From Flammeovirgaceae bacterium BBD 1991-12 (GTDB taxonomy: Bacteria; Bacteroidota; Bacteroidia; Cytophagales; Cyclobacteriaceae), in the NCBI GenBank assembly GCA_001657315.1, contig LYSV01000019.1, forward strand, positions 16,415-80,414: a DNA stretch of 64,000 nucleotides, written 5' to 3'. How positions within the stretch are numbered: the first letter of the stretch is position 1; each line of letters starts with the position of its first letter. Position numbers and translations under genes: made by a program. Positions 10,201 to 18,647 of this stretch are shown here, in pieces. The notes below the pieces were generated by a model that saw only the letters and a program-made list of their open reading frames with translations, did no database searches and was not told where the DNA came from.

Positions 10201-13200
10201 TTTTCAGTGGAATTTCTATTTCATAGTAGTTGGAGTCCACATCCGTGCCCATTCGTAGAAAAGCTGTTACCCGTCCGTCTTCGTCTTCAGAGTCACTATC
10301 CGCATGCAGGAACATTTTTACCCGTCCATAGTTGATCAGATCGAGGCTTACCTGTTTTATCACAGCCCTTGCCTGCCCGTCCTCTATATCTTCCACACAC
10401 ACCTGCAGGGACTGTTCGTTGAGTCTTCGTTCCACTGCAGACGTATTGTCCCTGTCACGATTAAAACCCGGAGGCAGAACATAGGGCGATTGAGTTGCTG
10501 TTCCTGCTGCATTTTCTTCAATGTTCACCACGGATACTGTAAAGTCTTCAGGAACAGCGTCCTCATCACTGCCATCGTTAAAATTGGGTTCCTGAAAACG
10601 GCTGAATGAGCGTCTCCACCTGCTGGATATAAAACGGAAGTTAGCCATACGCAACACCACCGGATCCTCAAAATCAGTGAGGTACATACGCAGATAGCGT
10701 ATGGATTTGAACCCTGAGATATTGCCAAACTGACTGTCAAACTGGCGTATAGGCACCCGGAACAGGTACCACGTCACATCATCTCCGGTTTGGTCCTCCG
10801 TTACCTGGTCCACTACATACTTGTTATTGCCAAGATCGCCCGGCTCAAGGTCAACCTTGTATTCATAGTATTCTTCCAGCTCATTCAGTGTGTTATCGTC
10901 GTTCAGATCCTCATTATCAGGAATGGTAGTACCGGAAGGGGTGAATAGTGAATTGGCACTGGTAATGATGGGGGAATTGTTTTCATGGCCGTTGAAGTTC
11001 TTATACCGCTCCAGTATACCAGCATCTCTCGCATCCAGATCATCGCCAAGGAAATAGGCAAAGTCATCTGCTGAAGGGTCGTCAAAATCTCTAAAATCAC
11101 TGCCAAAGGAATCGAAATTACGTTCGGCCTCATTGTTCATTCCGTCCATGCCTACGTCCTGATTGGCCCGGGCCTGCTCTGAATTGTCAAAGGCATTGGT
11201 GAGAAAGGGCTGCTCAGTAACGAAACCCCAGTCCGTTTGTCGAACGGCCTCCGGGTTGCTGGCTACACCATTCGGAGGCAGGCCATTCTCAAATCCATGT
11301 TGATTATCCGGGATCACATCCTCTGAGATACTGCCAAGGTTAAAATACAGGTCTCCTCCACCTGTATTTCCCCTTGTATTCCCACGACCGTCATCTATAC
11401 CCACATTGGGATTGCCGGGAAGGCGCCCTTCCATAAACGGATCCATAAGCCAGAATTCAATGTATTCCACATTGGCCTTGTCAAAGTCAACTTCGGATCT
11501 GATGGCATGTGTTATACCTCCCCAGTTTTGTTTGGGGTTGGTGGTAAGCTCCACTCCATCAGTTGATACCTGTGGATTGTAGTTATAGGGACCTCTCTCC
11601 CGTGGGTAGTAGGCCAGGTCGAAGATCTGCTGAAAGTTGATGATATTAGGGTCCAGGCCCGGAAATATCTCCTGTGGTGTAACGGACCGGACATAGTGAT
11701 TCATCAGGTCCTCTTCGCTGATCCCGTCAGGTGTTCTGCGGTCGTTGCGATAGAAAAGGTTATCTATCTGATACCATGCCAGCTTGGCCCTGAAATAGTT
11801 CTGTCCCAGAGGGCCCGCCCCATAGAAGGCAGGTTTATTCCCTTGATCAGGTGTCGCCGCCAGCTGCCATGTTATGGGGTTGTTCAGCGAAAATGGGGTG
11901 GCAGTATTCTCAAAGTCGTCGATGTAAGAGGTACCCTCCCCGTCGATAATATTGGACGTGCCGGGGATCAGCTGGGCAAACTCTGCATTGAAGGTAATGC
12001 TTGAAGGCTCCTTCGTTTGCAGTATAGGCAGCTTATCCAGCATTTTGGTGAGAAATCTGGAATCCTTCTGGATATTGACATCAAATCCGTATTTCGTATT
12101 TCGTGTAGGTTCATTACCCACACTTATTCGGGTGATCAGAGGTCTTTCATTCAAACGCAGGACTGTGGCCCCCAGGTTGATATCATCACTTACCTTGTAG
12201 TCGAAACGCGCTCCCAAAAGCGTTCTGGACTGGAAATTGAACAGATCAGCCTTCTCATAGCTGATCGTTATCTTCTTACCGGAATTGAGGACCCCTTCAT
12301 TGATGATGTTCACCTTTCCGAAAGTATAATCTACCTGGTAATCCATCCCTTCTGTAAGAGGCGCCCCTCCTGCAAAAACCCTTACTGAGCCCTCAGCAAT
12401 ATTGAAACCGGGTATAACAATTTCATTGCTGGAGCCGGACTGGAACAGACCCTGCAAAAGGAATTTGTTTTTTTCCGATACCAGCTGAGCATCTATAAGT
12501 GTACTGCTATACAATTCATCATAGGCGTATTTGGCAATGAGTTCGTCCTCACGGGGATCACCGGAAAAGGCCTGGCGCAAGGCATCACTGAAGGGTTGCA
12601 GGAACGGGAACATGATCGTACCGGTTTCTGTATCAATGGTAATATCTTCTACAAAATCAAAGTTACCGTCACGTTGAGGGTCATTATTGGGATTGAGTTT
12701 GTCCAGGCCCAATACCTCGATCAAAGGTGTAGTACTGGTGACAACACCCTCCTGAAGCTGTGGGTTATCAATACCTGTATTATCATCCCTGTAGATCACT
12801 CTGAGCTGAAAGCCATCAGGACTTACATTCGTGGCATTCAGGGAGTAGATGTTTTTCATCATAAGATCCCAGGTAGGCACCCGTTCTTCTGGTTCGCCCT
12901 GCTCCGGGGCTGCAGTTATACTGATCTTCCTGGGACGCAGCATTTTCAGGAATACTACCTTGTCTTCATCCAGATTGGTATAGTCCCTGGAAAGCTCCCC
13001 TACCGTAAAGGGGCGGCCATTAAAGCTGTACTGATAGGAAACAGCAAGTGCCTCATCGTTCTGGAGCTTACGGAACAGTGTGATATATCCCAGCTTGGTA
13101 TTGACCGTGTATTCATTGAAGTCCAGCTTCCGGGCACTGGTTATTTTTTCGAAGTCAAGACCTTCGGACAGTCCCAGCCCTTCCAGAAAGCCATTGATCT

Positions 13201-14497
13201 GATCGGAATTCCGCTGATCGGAGTTCTGGTCAGGCAGGGCACCGTAGAGCGAGTTGGCCTCATTGGCATTGGCGATAAAACTGGGGTTGGGGGCGACCAC
13301 ATTTCCCCTGTATATATTCGCCGTGTTCGGTTCGGCCAGGTCCATCAGCCCTACCACATCCCGTAGGGTTTCGGTATCATTATTACGGTTCACCACATAA
13401 ACTTCCACATTGGTCACGTTCACCCCGGAGCTGATCAGTGGTACACCCGCCAGCCACTGTTCATAGTTATCACGAAAGAAATGCCCAAGGAAGAAATGCC
13501 GGTTTTCATCGTAATTGGAAGCGAGGATCTCAAACTCACGTCCCTGGACCCCGCCACCCTCTATTTCTATAGTCTCGGATTTACCCCGCTGAGTGGAAGC
13601 TACAGTGGTAACGTACAGATCGCCAAATTGTAGCTGTGCCTTTACTCCAAAGAGGTTTTGAGCGCCTGTGATCAGGCTGTTGTTCAAAGGCAGGCTCACA
13701 TTGCCTATCTCCAGTTTCTGTAAAATGTCCTCCTCAAAGCCGGTATATTCTACCTTCAGATTATTTTCAAAATCGAAGGAATTGTTGTTGTCAAAGTTGG
13801 CGGTGACCTGAAGCTTTTCTCCGATCTTGCCGGTAACGTTCATACTGATCTGCTGATCAAACTCAAAACCGCCGTTCCGCTGCTGCCGGATAGGAATATT
13901 GGGATTATTGATACGTTGCCACCGGCCTCCGAAATCAAGGGTTACAAAACCTCTGGGGATGATCTCCACATAGGTACCGCCAAAGATCCGGTCAAATACC
14001 GGGCTTATGTAAATGGGAGGGATCAGATTTCTGCCACTTACCGCACTTTCGCCATCCAACCCGGCACTTCTGTTTTTCCAGTATTCCTTAAGCTGCTCTC
14101 TTTCCTGGTATTGCTTGAATTCTTCAAAAGTCATGGATGAGGTAGGGCGGTAGTTAAGATCACCGATCTTTTCATAGATGGTATAGTTCATACCGGTATC
14201 TATCTCTACATCCAGATTCAGACTGGCCGGATCCTGAAGTAAAAGCGGGGAATGACTGGAAGTGTTGCTAAAAGGGTCGCCAAACCGGTCCTTGGGTGTG
14301 AAGGTAGGCTTTCTCGAGGGTTGATAAGGCCCCTCTACCGTATCCTTTTCCGTGGTATCCGGCGGTATAATGAAACTCCCGAAATCAACCTTACGCCACG
14401 ACAGTTGTCTTGGACTCACCGTGAAAGTCAGTCCCAGACAACCCATGAAAGCAAGAAGAAATGCCGATAAAGAACGGTTGAATTTATCGAATACCAA
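7247..14497 (-). CDS. sprA: SprA, outer membrane translocon of the type IX secretion system
   Basis: Giant outer membrane protein (2416 residues) that forms the 36-stranded translocation pore of the type IX secretion system and is needed for gliding motility in Flavobacterium johnsoniae. Length, N-terminal signal segment (about 10-27), the immediately following mature N-terminus and alternating barrel/plug regions fit the family throughout. Recognisable SprA stretches include R-G-F-V-T-L-D-F-G-G-R-W-Q near residue 180 and the terminal aromatic-rich strands. The gene begins 15 bases after ruvA, an adjacency I recall as very common in Bacteroidota. The two T9SS cargo genes at 29367 and 30888 are probable clients. 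The frame is intact with no sign of decay. Confidence 0.96.
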   Translation of the reverse strand: MVFDKFNRSLSAFLLAFMGCLGLTFTVSPRQLSWRKVDFGSFIIPPDTTEKDTVEGPYQPSRKPTFTPKDRFGDPFSNTSSHSPLLLQDPASLNLDVEIDTGMNYTIYEKIGDLNYRPTSSMTFEEFKQYQEREQLKEYWKNRSAGLDGESAVSGRNLIPPIYISPVFDRIFGGTYVEIIPRGFVTLDFGGRWQRINNPNIPIRQQRNGGFEFDQQISMNVTGKIGEKLQVTANFDNNNSFDFENNLKVEYTGFEEDILQKLEIGNVSLPLNNSLITGAQNLFGVKAQLQFGDLYVTTVASTQRGKSETIEIEGGGVQGREFEILASNYDENRHFFLGHFFRDNYEQWLAGVPLISSGVNVTNVEVYVVNRNNDTETLRDVVGLMDLAEPNTANIYRGNVVAPNPSFIANANEANSLYGALPDQNSDQRNSDQINGFLEGLGLSEGLDFEKITSARKLDFNEYTVNTKLGYITLFRKLQNDEALAVSYQYSFNGRPFTVGELSRDYTNLDEDKVVFLKMLRPRKISITAAPEQGEPEERVPTWDLMMKNIYSLNATNVSPDGFQLRVIYRDDNTGIDNPQLQEGVVTSTTPLIEVLGLDKLNPNNDPQRDGNFDFVEDITIDTETGTIMFPFLQPFSDALRQAFSGDPREDELIAKYAYDELYSSTLIDAQLVSEKNKFLLQGLFQSGSSNEIVIPGFNIAEGSVRVFAGGAPLTEGMDYQVDYTFGKVNIINEGVLNSGKKITISYEKADLFNFQSRTLLGARFDYKVSDDINLGATVLRLNERPLITRISVGNEPTRNTKYGFDVNIQKDSRFLTKMLDKLPILQTKEPSSITFNAEFAQLIPGTSNIIDGEGTSYIDDFENTATPFSLNNPITWQLAATPDQGNKPAFYGAGPLGQNYFRAKLAWYQIDNLFYRNDRRTPDGISEEDLMNHYVRSVTPQEIFPGLDPNIINFQQIFDLAYYPRERGPYNYNPQVSTDGVELTTNPKQNWGGITHAIRSEVDFDKANVEYIEFWLMDPFMEGRLPGNPNVGIDDGRGNTRGNTGGGDLYFNLGSISEDVIPDNQHGFENGLPPNGVASNPEAVRQTDWGFVTEQPFLTNAFDNSEQARANQDVGMDGMNNEAERNFDSFGSDFRDFDDPSADDFAYFLGDDLDARDAGILERYKNFNGHENNSPIITSANSLFTPSGTTIPDNEDLNDDNTLNELEEYYEYKVDLEPGDLGNNKYVVDQVTEDQTGDDVTWYLFRVPIRQFDSQFGNISGFKSIRYLRMYLTDFEDPVVLRMANFRFISSRWRRSFSRFQEPNFNDGSDEDAVPEDFTVSVVNIEENAAGTATQSPYVLPPGFNRDRDNTSAVERRLNEQSLQVCVEDIEDGQARAVIKQVSLDLINYGRVKMFLHADSDSEDEDGRVTAFLRMGTDVDSNYYEIEIPLKITPPGSQDPSKIWPEENEIDLDINELYALKSERDRLDIPKRQVFPLDSAKVVGRHRIRLRGNPDLSAVEWLTIGVRNPKSRDGLARSACIWANELRVTDFDRTKGWAANATLNAKLADFANITATVRHTTFGFGGIQSRIAERTREETTSYDVSANVTLDKLLPERLGLKVPMFVSYQKTTIKPFFDPANPDITLDAALLSRSEEDRDDYEDIVTDTETRRSINFINVRKVKVKEEAKKHIYDIENFSFSYSYSQLVQTNFNLQRYLRENQSGSIAYNYSPEMEPWEPFKNAKFLDGKYLKLIKDFNINPLPSNISVRWDLDRQLVQRLYRNDNNGSLENFEKYFTFNRNYNLRWDLTKSLSIDYTARAEAIIDEPNSSPFGGFSLETPDSAAAQPLFISQKQYQDSVWSNLKRLGRMKNFNQSLGANYRLPLDKLPLTDWLSADYRYQASYGWTAGPLYSRPEDIERLDFGNTIQNSRDNTVSGKIDMVKLYNKVGFLKDINSPPRSTRRSSLRQNQQADTTATKKSENKALKGFVKFLMSVRSINATYTLREGTMLTGFTPRVYLFGLDSSFNEPGWAFVLGSQDPGIRTRLAEQGLLTTNPNLTSPFTQTETEDINVRADLEPFKDFKVQLTAKKTKTSAFEEIFRYDTAGGFNDFRSFSPARSGSYNISFLTIRTAFQRDDDDNNSPVFQEFEENRLEILRRFRLVNPEYDTNSQDVLIPAFIAAYTGKDAKDVDLNPFPNIPIPNWRIDYAGLGKIPALQEKFQSVSITHAYQSSYAVTNYNSNLEYEQGLDLSNSLQDYNNTVFADPDNDLIPLYNISQVIISEQFAPLIGVNIRTKKRLTARVEYKTQRDMALNINNAQVTEVRSNDVLVEMGFTKANFKLPFKSRGRVVTLKNDLTFRMNFTIRNTETIQRRIDEINTVTNGALNIQLRPNFSYVLNEKLNLQFYFERNINEPKISTSFRRATTRLGVQVRFSLAQ

Positions 14498-14512
14498 AAC
14501 TCTAAAATGTTA

Positions 14513-15106
14513 TCAGGCGCTTTTTAATGCTAGCTTGATTAATTCCTCCAATGTAACCGTATTTCCCGAATTTTTCAGGATGGCGTCAATACTTTTTTCA
14601 GCAGCAGTTTTGCTGATTCCAAGGGTCGTTAAAGCAGATAACGCTTCGGTTCTTATGGTATTGTGTTTGGCCGGAATGAAATCTTTTGAGCTTTCCTGCA
14701 ATCCCTCCCTGCGTATCTTATCCTTCAACTCAAGGATCACACGCTGGGCGGTTTTGGCTCCTACTCCTTTTACACTTTGTATGGTCCCTACATCTTCACT
14801 GGCAATGGCCTGTCTCAGCTCTGTGGAGGACAGTGATGACTGGATCATCAGGCCAGTGCTGGGGCCAATGCCGGAAATGGATATCAAATGCAGAAACATT
14901 TGCTTTTCTGCCTCATTATTGAAGCCGTAAAGGGCGTGAGAATCTTCCTTTACATGCAACCAGGTATGCAACAGGATATTTTCCTTATCCTTAAGCTCAC
15001 TGAACGTGGCCAGGGATATGTTCACATGATATCCTATTCCATTCACGTCAATTAAAACATGTGTCGGGTCCTTAAATACCAACTTACCCTTTAAGTACGC
15101 TATCAT
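14513..15106 (-). CDS. ruvA: Holliday junction branch migration complex subunit RuvA
   Basis: DNA-binding subunit of RuvAB, which binds four-way junctions and loads the RuvB helicase. The 197-residue protein has the N-terminal OB-fold (M-I-A-Y-L-K-G-K, residues 1-63) and the helix-hairpin-helix region with I-S-G-I-G-P and V-K-G-V-G-A-K-T-A-Q-R at about 70-130. The mobile C-terminal RuvB-interacting domain is at about 150-197. Its start overlaps the end of maeB by 23 bases, indicating translational coupling, and sprA follows after 15 bases. Confidence 0.97.
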   Translation of the reverse strand: MIAYLKGKLVFKDPTHVLIDVNGIGYHVNISLATFSELKDKENILLHTWLHVKEDSHALYGFNNEAEKQMFLHLISISGIGPSTGLMIQSSLSSTELRQAIASEDVGTIQSVKGVGAKTAQRVILELKDKIRREGLQESSKDFIPAKHNTIRTEALSALTTLGISKTAAEKSIDAILKNSGNTVTLEELIKLALKSA

Positions 15107-17381
15107 CAGTCAATCTCTTATCATACAATTGGGCATCCACTACGGCTATAGCCGCCATATTCACGATGTCCCGCACAGAACTGCCCAACTGGAGGATATG
15201 CACAGGTTTTTTCATGCCCAGCAGGATCGGGCCTATGGCTTCGGCACCACCTATTTCCATTACCAGCTTGTAGGCAATATTACCGGAGGCCAGGTCCGGG
15301 AATATCAATGTGTTGGCTCCTTCTTTGGCGAGTTCACTAAAGGGGTAATTCTCTCTTTGTATCTGAGTATCCAGGGCTACATTGGCCTGTATGTCTCCGT
15401 CGATAATGAGGTTAGGGTACTTTTCCCGGGCAATTCTCACAGCTTCCTGAGCTTTATGCGGTATTTTACCTCTGGCTGAACCAAAATTGGAATAGGACAA
15501 TACAGCAACCCGGGGTTCAATATCAAAAAATCTAACGCCCCTTGACGTCATGGCAATAATGTCGGACAGCTCTTCAGGTGTAGGGTCTACATTTACGGTA
15601 GTATCAGAGAAGAAGAAAGTCCCTTTCTTGTTCATAATAATATACATACCCGCCACCCGGCCTGTTCGTTCATTGGTCCCGATCACCTGCAGGGCGGGGA
15701 AAATGGTTTTTGGATAATCCTTGGTGAGCCCGGATATGAAGGCATCAGCTTCACCTTTTTCCACCATCATACAGCCGAAATAATTCCGGTCACGCATCTG
15801 TTTTACAGCCTCGTAAAGCGTAAGTCCCTTTCTGTTCCTTTTTTTGTAAAGCGCCTCTGCATAGAGATGTATCCTGTCGTTTTCATCATAGGTGTCGATC
15901 ACTTCACAATTGCAAAGATCCAGATTGTGTTCTTCCACCAGGGATTGTATGACGTCTTTTCTGCCCAGTAAAATAGGGGAGGCAATACCTTCGTCCTGAA
16001 TGATCTGGGCTGCTCTTAATATTTTTATGTCGTGGGCTTCGGCAAATACCACCCTTTTCGGATTCTTCCTGGCCCGGTTGATCACCCTGGACATCAGCTT
16101 TTCATCAATACCGATCCTTCGCTGTAGCTCTTCATGGTACCTGTCCCAGTCGGTAATACCTTCTCTTGCCACACCCGACTCCATGGCCGCTTTCGCTACC
16201 GCCGGTGAAATAGCAGTGATCAGCCTCGGATCAAGGGGTTTGGGGATCAGGTAGTCTCTCCCAAACAGAATGGTACGATCTCCGTAGGCCTTACTCACCA
16301 GCTCAGGCACAGGCTCCTTGGCCAGCTCGGCTATGGCGTGTACAGCAGCCAGCTTCATCTCCTCATTAATGGCAGTAGCCCTTACGTCGAGGGCTCCTCT
16401 GAATATGTAAGGAAAACCCAGAACGTTATTGACCTGATTGGGATGGTCCGACCTGCCCGTAGCCATGATGATATCCTCACGGGTTTCCATAGCCAGATCA
16501 TAGGCAATCTCAGGATTTGGATTGGCCAGTGCAAATACAATGGGCTTATCCGCCATATTCATAATGTCCTGAGGGGTGAGGATGTCCTGTACGGAAAGGC
16601 CCAGAAAAAAATCAGCCCCCTTAATGGCTTCTGAAAGCTCATGCAGATCCCTGTCAGTAGCGAATTCAGCTTTGGTAGGATCCAGATGCTCACGATCCTT
16701 TCTGATCACACCCTTGCTGTCACACATGATCATGTTCTCCTTTTTTGCTCCCAATGAACAGTACAGTCTGGTACAGGCGATAGCCGCTGCTCCGGCGCCG
16801 TTTACTACTATTATGATCTCGTCGATCCTCTTCTCGACCAGCTCCAGAGCGTTAAGAAGGGCGGAAGCTGAGATAATGGCTGTGCCATGCTGGTCATCAT
16901 GCATGACGGGAATGCTCATCTTTTCTTTCAGCTCCTGTTCTATTTTGAAGCTTTCAGGGGCCTTGATATCCTCCAGGTTTATGCCTCCAAAGGTAGGTTC
17001 CAGTGATTTGACTATGGCAACGAATTTATCAGGGTCTTCCTCATTGATCTCTATATCAAACACGTCGATACCGGCAAACTTCTTGAACAGGACCCCTTTT
17101 CCTTCCATCACGGGTTTTGATGCTTCCGGGCCTATATTGCCCAACCCCAGTACTGCAGTACCGTTGGAGATCACACCTACAAGATTGCCTTTGGCGGTAT
17201 ACTTGTAAACATCATCCTTATCTTCGGCGATATCCTTGCAAGGCTCCGCTACACCCGGCGAGTAAGCCAGTGCAAGATCCAGCTGAGAGCCGAGCGCCTT
17301 GCTGGGTACCACCTCTATTTTACCAGGCTGACCTTGCTTGTGATAGTTCAGAGCATCCTGCCTTCTTATTTTTATACTCAT
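15084..17381 (-). CDS. maeB: NADP-dependent malic enzyme with C-terminal phosphotransacetylase-like domain
   Basis: Oxidatively decarboxylates malate to pyruvate, giving NADPH. The 765-residue length is that of the MaeB type: malic enzyme domains at about 1-425 and a phosphate acetyltransferase-like domain at about 430-760. That second domain is generally regarded as regulatory (acetyl-CoA sensing), not catalytic. Visible marks are the Y-S-P-G-V-A-E-P motif near residue 40, M-H-D-D-Q-H-G-T-A around 160, and the nucleotide-binding V-N-G-A-G-A-A-A-I-A near 195. It heads the maeB-ruvA-sprA gene string, with a -7 promoter element just upstream. Confidence 0.95.
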   Translation of the reverse strand: MSIKIRRQDALNYHKQGQPGKIEVVPSKALGSQLDLALAYSPGVAEPCKDIAEDKDDVYKYTAKGNLVGVISNGTAVLGLGNIGPEASKPVMEGKGVLFKKFAGIDVFDIEINEEDPDKFVAIVKSLEPTFGGINLEDIKAPESFKIEQELKEKMSIPVMHDDQHGTAIISASALLNALELVEKRIDEIIIVVNGAGAAAIACTRLYCSLGAKKENMIMCDSKGVIRKDREHLDPTKAEFATDRDLHELSEAIKGADFFLGLSVQDILTPQDIMNMADKPIVFALANPNPEIAYDLAMETREDIIMATGRSDHPNQVNNVLGFPYIFRGALDVRATAINEEMKLAAVHAIAELAKEPVPELVSKAYGDRTILFGRDYLIPKPLDPRLITAISPAVAKAAMESGVAREGITDWDRYHEELQRRIGIDEKLMSRVINRARKNPKRVVFAEAHDIKILRAAQIIQDEGIASPILLGRKDVIQSLVEEHNLDLCNCEVIDTYDENDRIHLYAEALYKKRNRKGLTLYEAVKQMRDRNYFGCMMVEKGEADAFISGLTKDYPKTIFPALQVIGTNERTGRVAGMYIIMNKKGTFFFSDTTVNVDPTPEELSDIIAMTSRGVRFFDIEPRVAVLSYSNFGSARGKIPHKAQEAVRIAREKYPNLIIDGDIQANVALDTQIQRENYPFSELAKEGANTLIFPDLASGNIAYKLVMEIGGAEAIGPILLGMKKPVHILQLGSSVRDIVNMAAIAVVDAQLYDKRLTDDSVLKG

Positions 17382-17404
17382 ATTTTGCCGTAAAATTCAA
17401 AGGG

Positions 17405-17412
17405 CAAAAGTA
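17405..17412 (-). promoter_or_regulatory. Predicted -7 promoter element for maeB-ruvA-sprA
   Basis: TACTTTTG on the minus strand, an exact TAnnTTTG match 23 bases before the maeB start. The -33 region is not recognisable. Confidence 0.42.
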
Positions 17413-17448
17413 AGAAAACACAGGGAGTATTCCAGTTGAAAGTTACAG

Positions 17449-17497
17449 GTTCTAAGTTCGACACTGAACTTTCAACATTGAACATCGAACTTAGAAC
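17449..17497. repeat. Intergenic inverted repeat element
   Basis: A perfect 13-base inverted repeat, GTTCTAAGTTCGA (17449-17461) and TCGAACTTAGAAC (17485-17497), encloses 23 bases made of related words (TGAACTTTCAA, TTGAACAT). It lies between the DUF4837 lipoprotein gene and maeB. The word composition resembles short AT-rich intergenic repeats seen in Bacteroidota genomes. It could form an RNA hairpin but has no T-run. Confidence 0.6.
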
Positions 17498-17504
17498 TAT
17501 GGAC

Positions 17505-18599
17505 CTATGAAGAAAGCTCTGCTTTCACACGGAATGTAGACAGGATAACATCCATTTCCCTTATAAATTCACGCTGGTTTTTTCCAGGGCTGTACACAAA
17601 TCCTTCGATGTAGTAGAGTCTTCCAAGCTCTTCGTCGACAATGGCATATCCCAGAAAAGGCCCTCCCATGGATATATTGTTGGTTTTCCAAAGTCCTCGC
17701 ATTTCTACAGCATACTTGTCATTAAAGCTTGTTTCTTTTGTTAAAACAGGGATATAAGGAACTGACGTTTCCGTTACAATGTAGGACTCGGGCAGGTCGG
17801 GATCTTCGAATAGCTGGTTCCTTGCTACGGAATCCCTCAAAAGGATGAGATTTTCCTGCTTGAAATCATTTTCAGAACGATAATCCCGGTAGGTGATGAA
17901 TATGTTCTTGTCGCTTTCATCATTGATCTGTCTGAACCACACGAAGCCCTCTTCATTGACCACCAGCTTATAACCGAAGGGGACGCGCATGGAACATTGG
18001 TGTTCCTCTTTCAGCATATCCCTCAGGCCTGTGGATTCCTTGGCCTTGAAAAGACCGGCGGTGAGTCGGTTTTTTTCGGCCTGGTTGAAATAATTCTGTA
18101 GCGCAGCCTGATTCTCACGGATACGGCTCACAAGTGCATCTTCAGTGCTGCTGAAAAGGTACATCAGGTTTTGCCCTCTCGCGAATTCATCGGAGGTGGT
18201 GTGAACGAATATGCGTGGATCTTTCTTTATCCTTTCCAGGGAAGACTGTGTAAAAAAGGTTTTGAGGGTGCGTGTTTCGGCTGAGCGACTGTCCAGTGTC
18301 ATTACAAATACCAGATTTTTCACACCTTTTAGAAGGTCGTTGAGTCTTCGGGGATCCACCCTGTTTACCTTGAACATGTATTCCGCTCTGGGCAGGCCCG
18401 GCACCTCTGCGCGGAATGTTTCCCTGACTGCCTTCCCCAGGTTACCTGCCCAGTGAGCAGAGTCCATTACGACGATCATTTCTCCAGCCCTTCCGGTAGC
18501 TTTGGGGAGGAGTGCCTTACTTTTTGAGCCCTCGTTGCCACTACACGCGGAAACCAGGAGTAGGATAAAAACAGAAAATGCAAACGATACTATTTTCAT
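17505..18599 (-). CDS. DUF4837 family lipoprotein
   Basis: A 364-residue protein with a lipoprotein signal: hydrophobic run then L-L-V-S-A-C, with the lipidated Cys at about residue 19. The remainder is soluble and presumably periplasmic or outer-membrane attached. It matches my memory of the Bacteroidota-specific DUF4837 family, which has no known function; typical traits are G-E-M-I-V-V-M-D after the signal and a C-terminal Y-I-E-G-F-V-Y-S-P-G motif. It is the last gene of a minus-strand string that includes tatA, gatA and the lytic transglycosylase, starting 48 bases after the latter. Confidence 0.75.
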   Translation of the reverse strand: MKIVSFAFSVFILLLVSACSGNEGSKSKALLPKATGRAGEMIVVMDSAHWAGNLGKAVRETFRAEVPGLPRAEYMFKVNRVDPRRLNDLLKGVKNLVFVMTLDSRSAETRTLKTFFTQSSLERIKKDPRIFVHTTSDEFARGQNLMYLFSSTEDALVSRIRENQAALQNYFNQAEKNRLTAGLFKAKESTGLRDMLKEEHQCSMRVPFGYKLVVNEEGFVWFRQINDESDKNIFITYRDYRSENDFKQENLILLRDSVARNQLFEDPDLPESYIVTETSVPYIPVLTKETSFNDKYAVEMRGLWKTNNISMGGPFLGYAIVDEELGRLYYIEGFVYSPGKNQREFIREMDVILSTFRVKAELSS

Positions 18600-18647
18600 A
18601 TAGGTTTTATTTTTATAACCCCAAAGAAGCGATAAGTCACCGGAATG

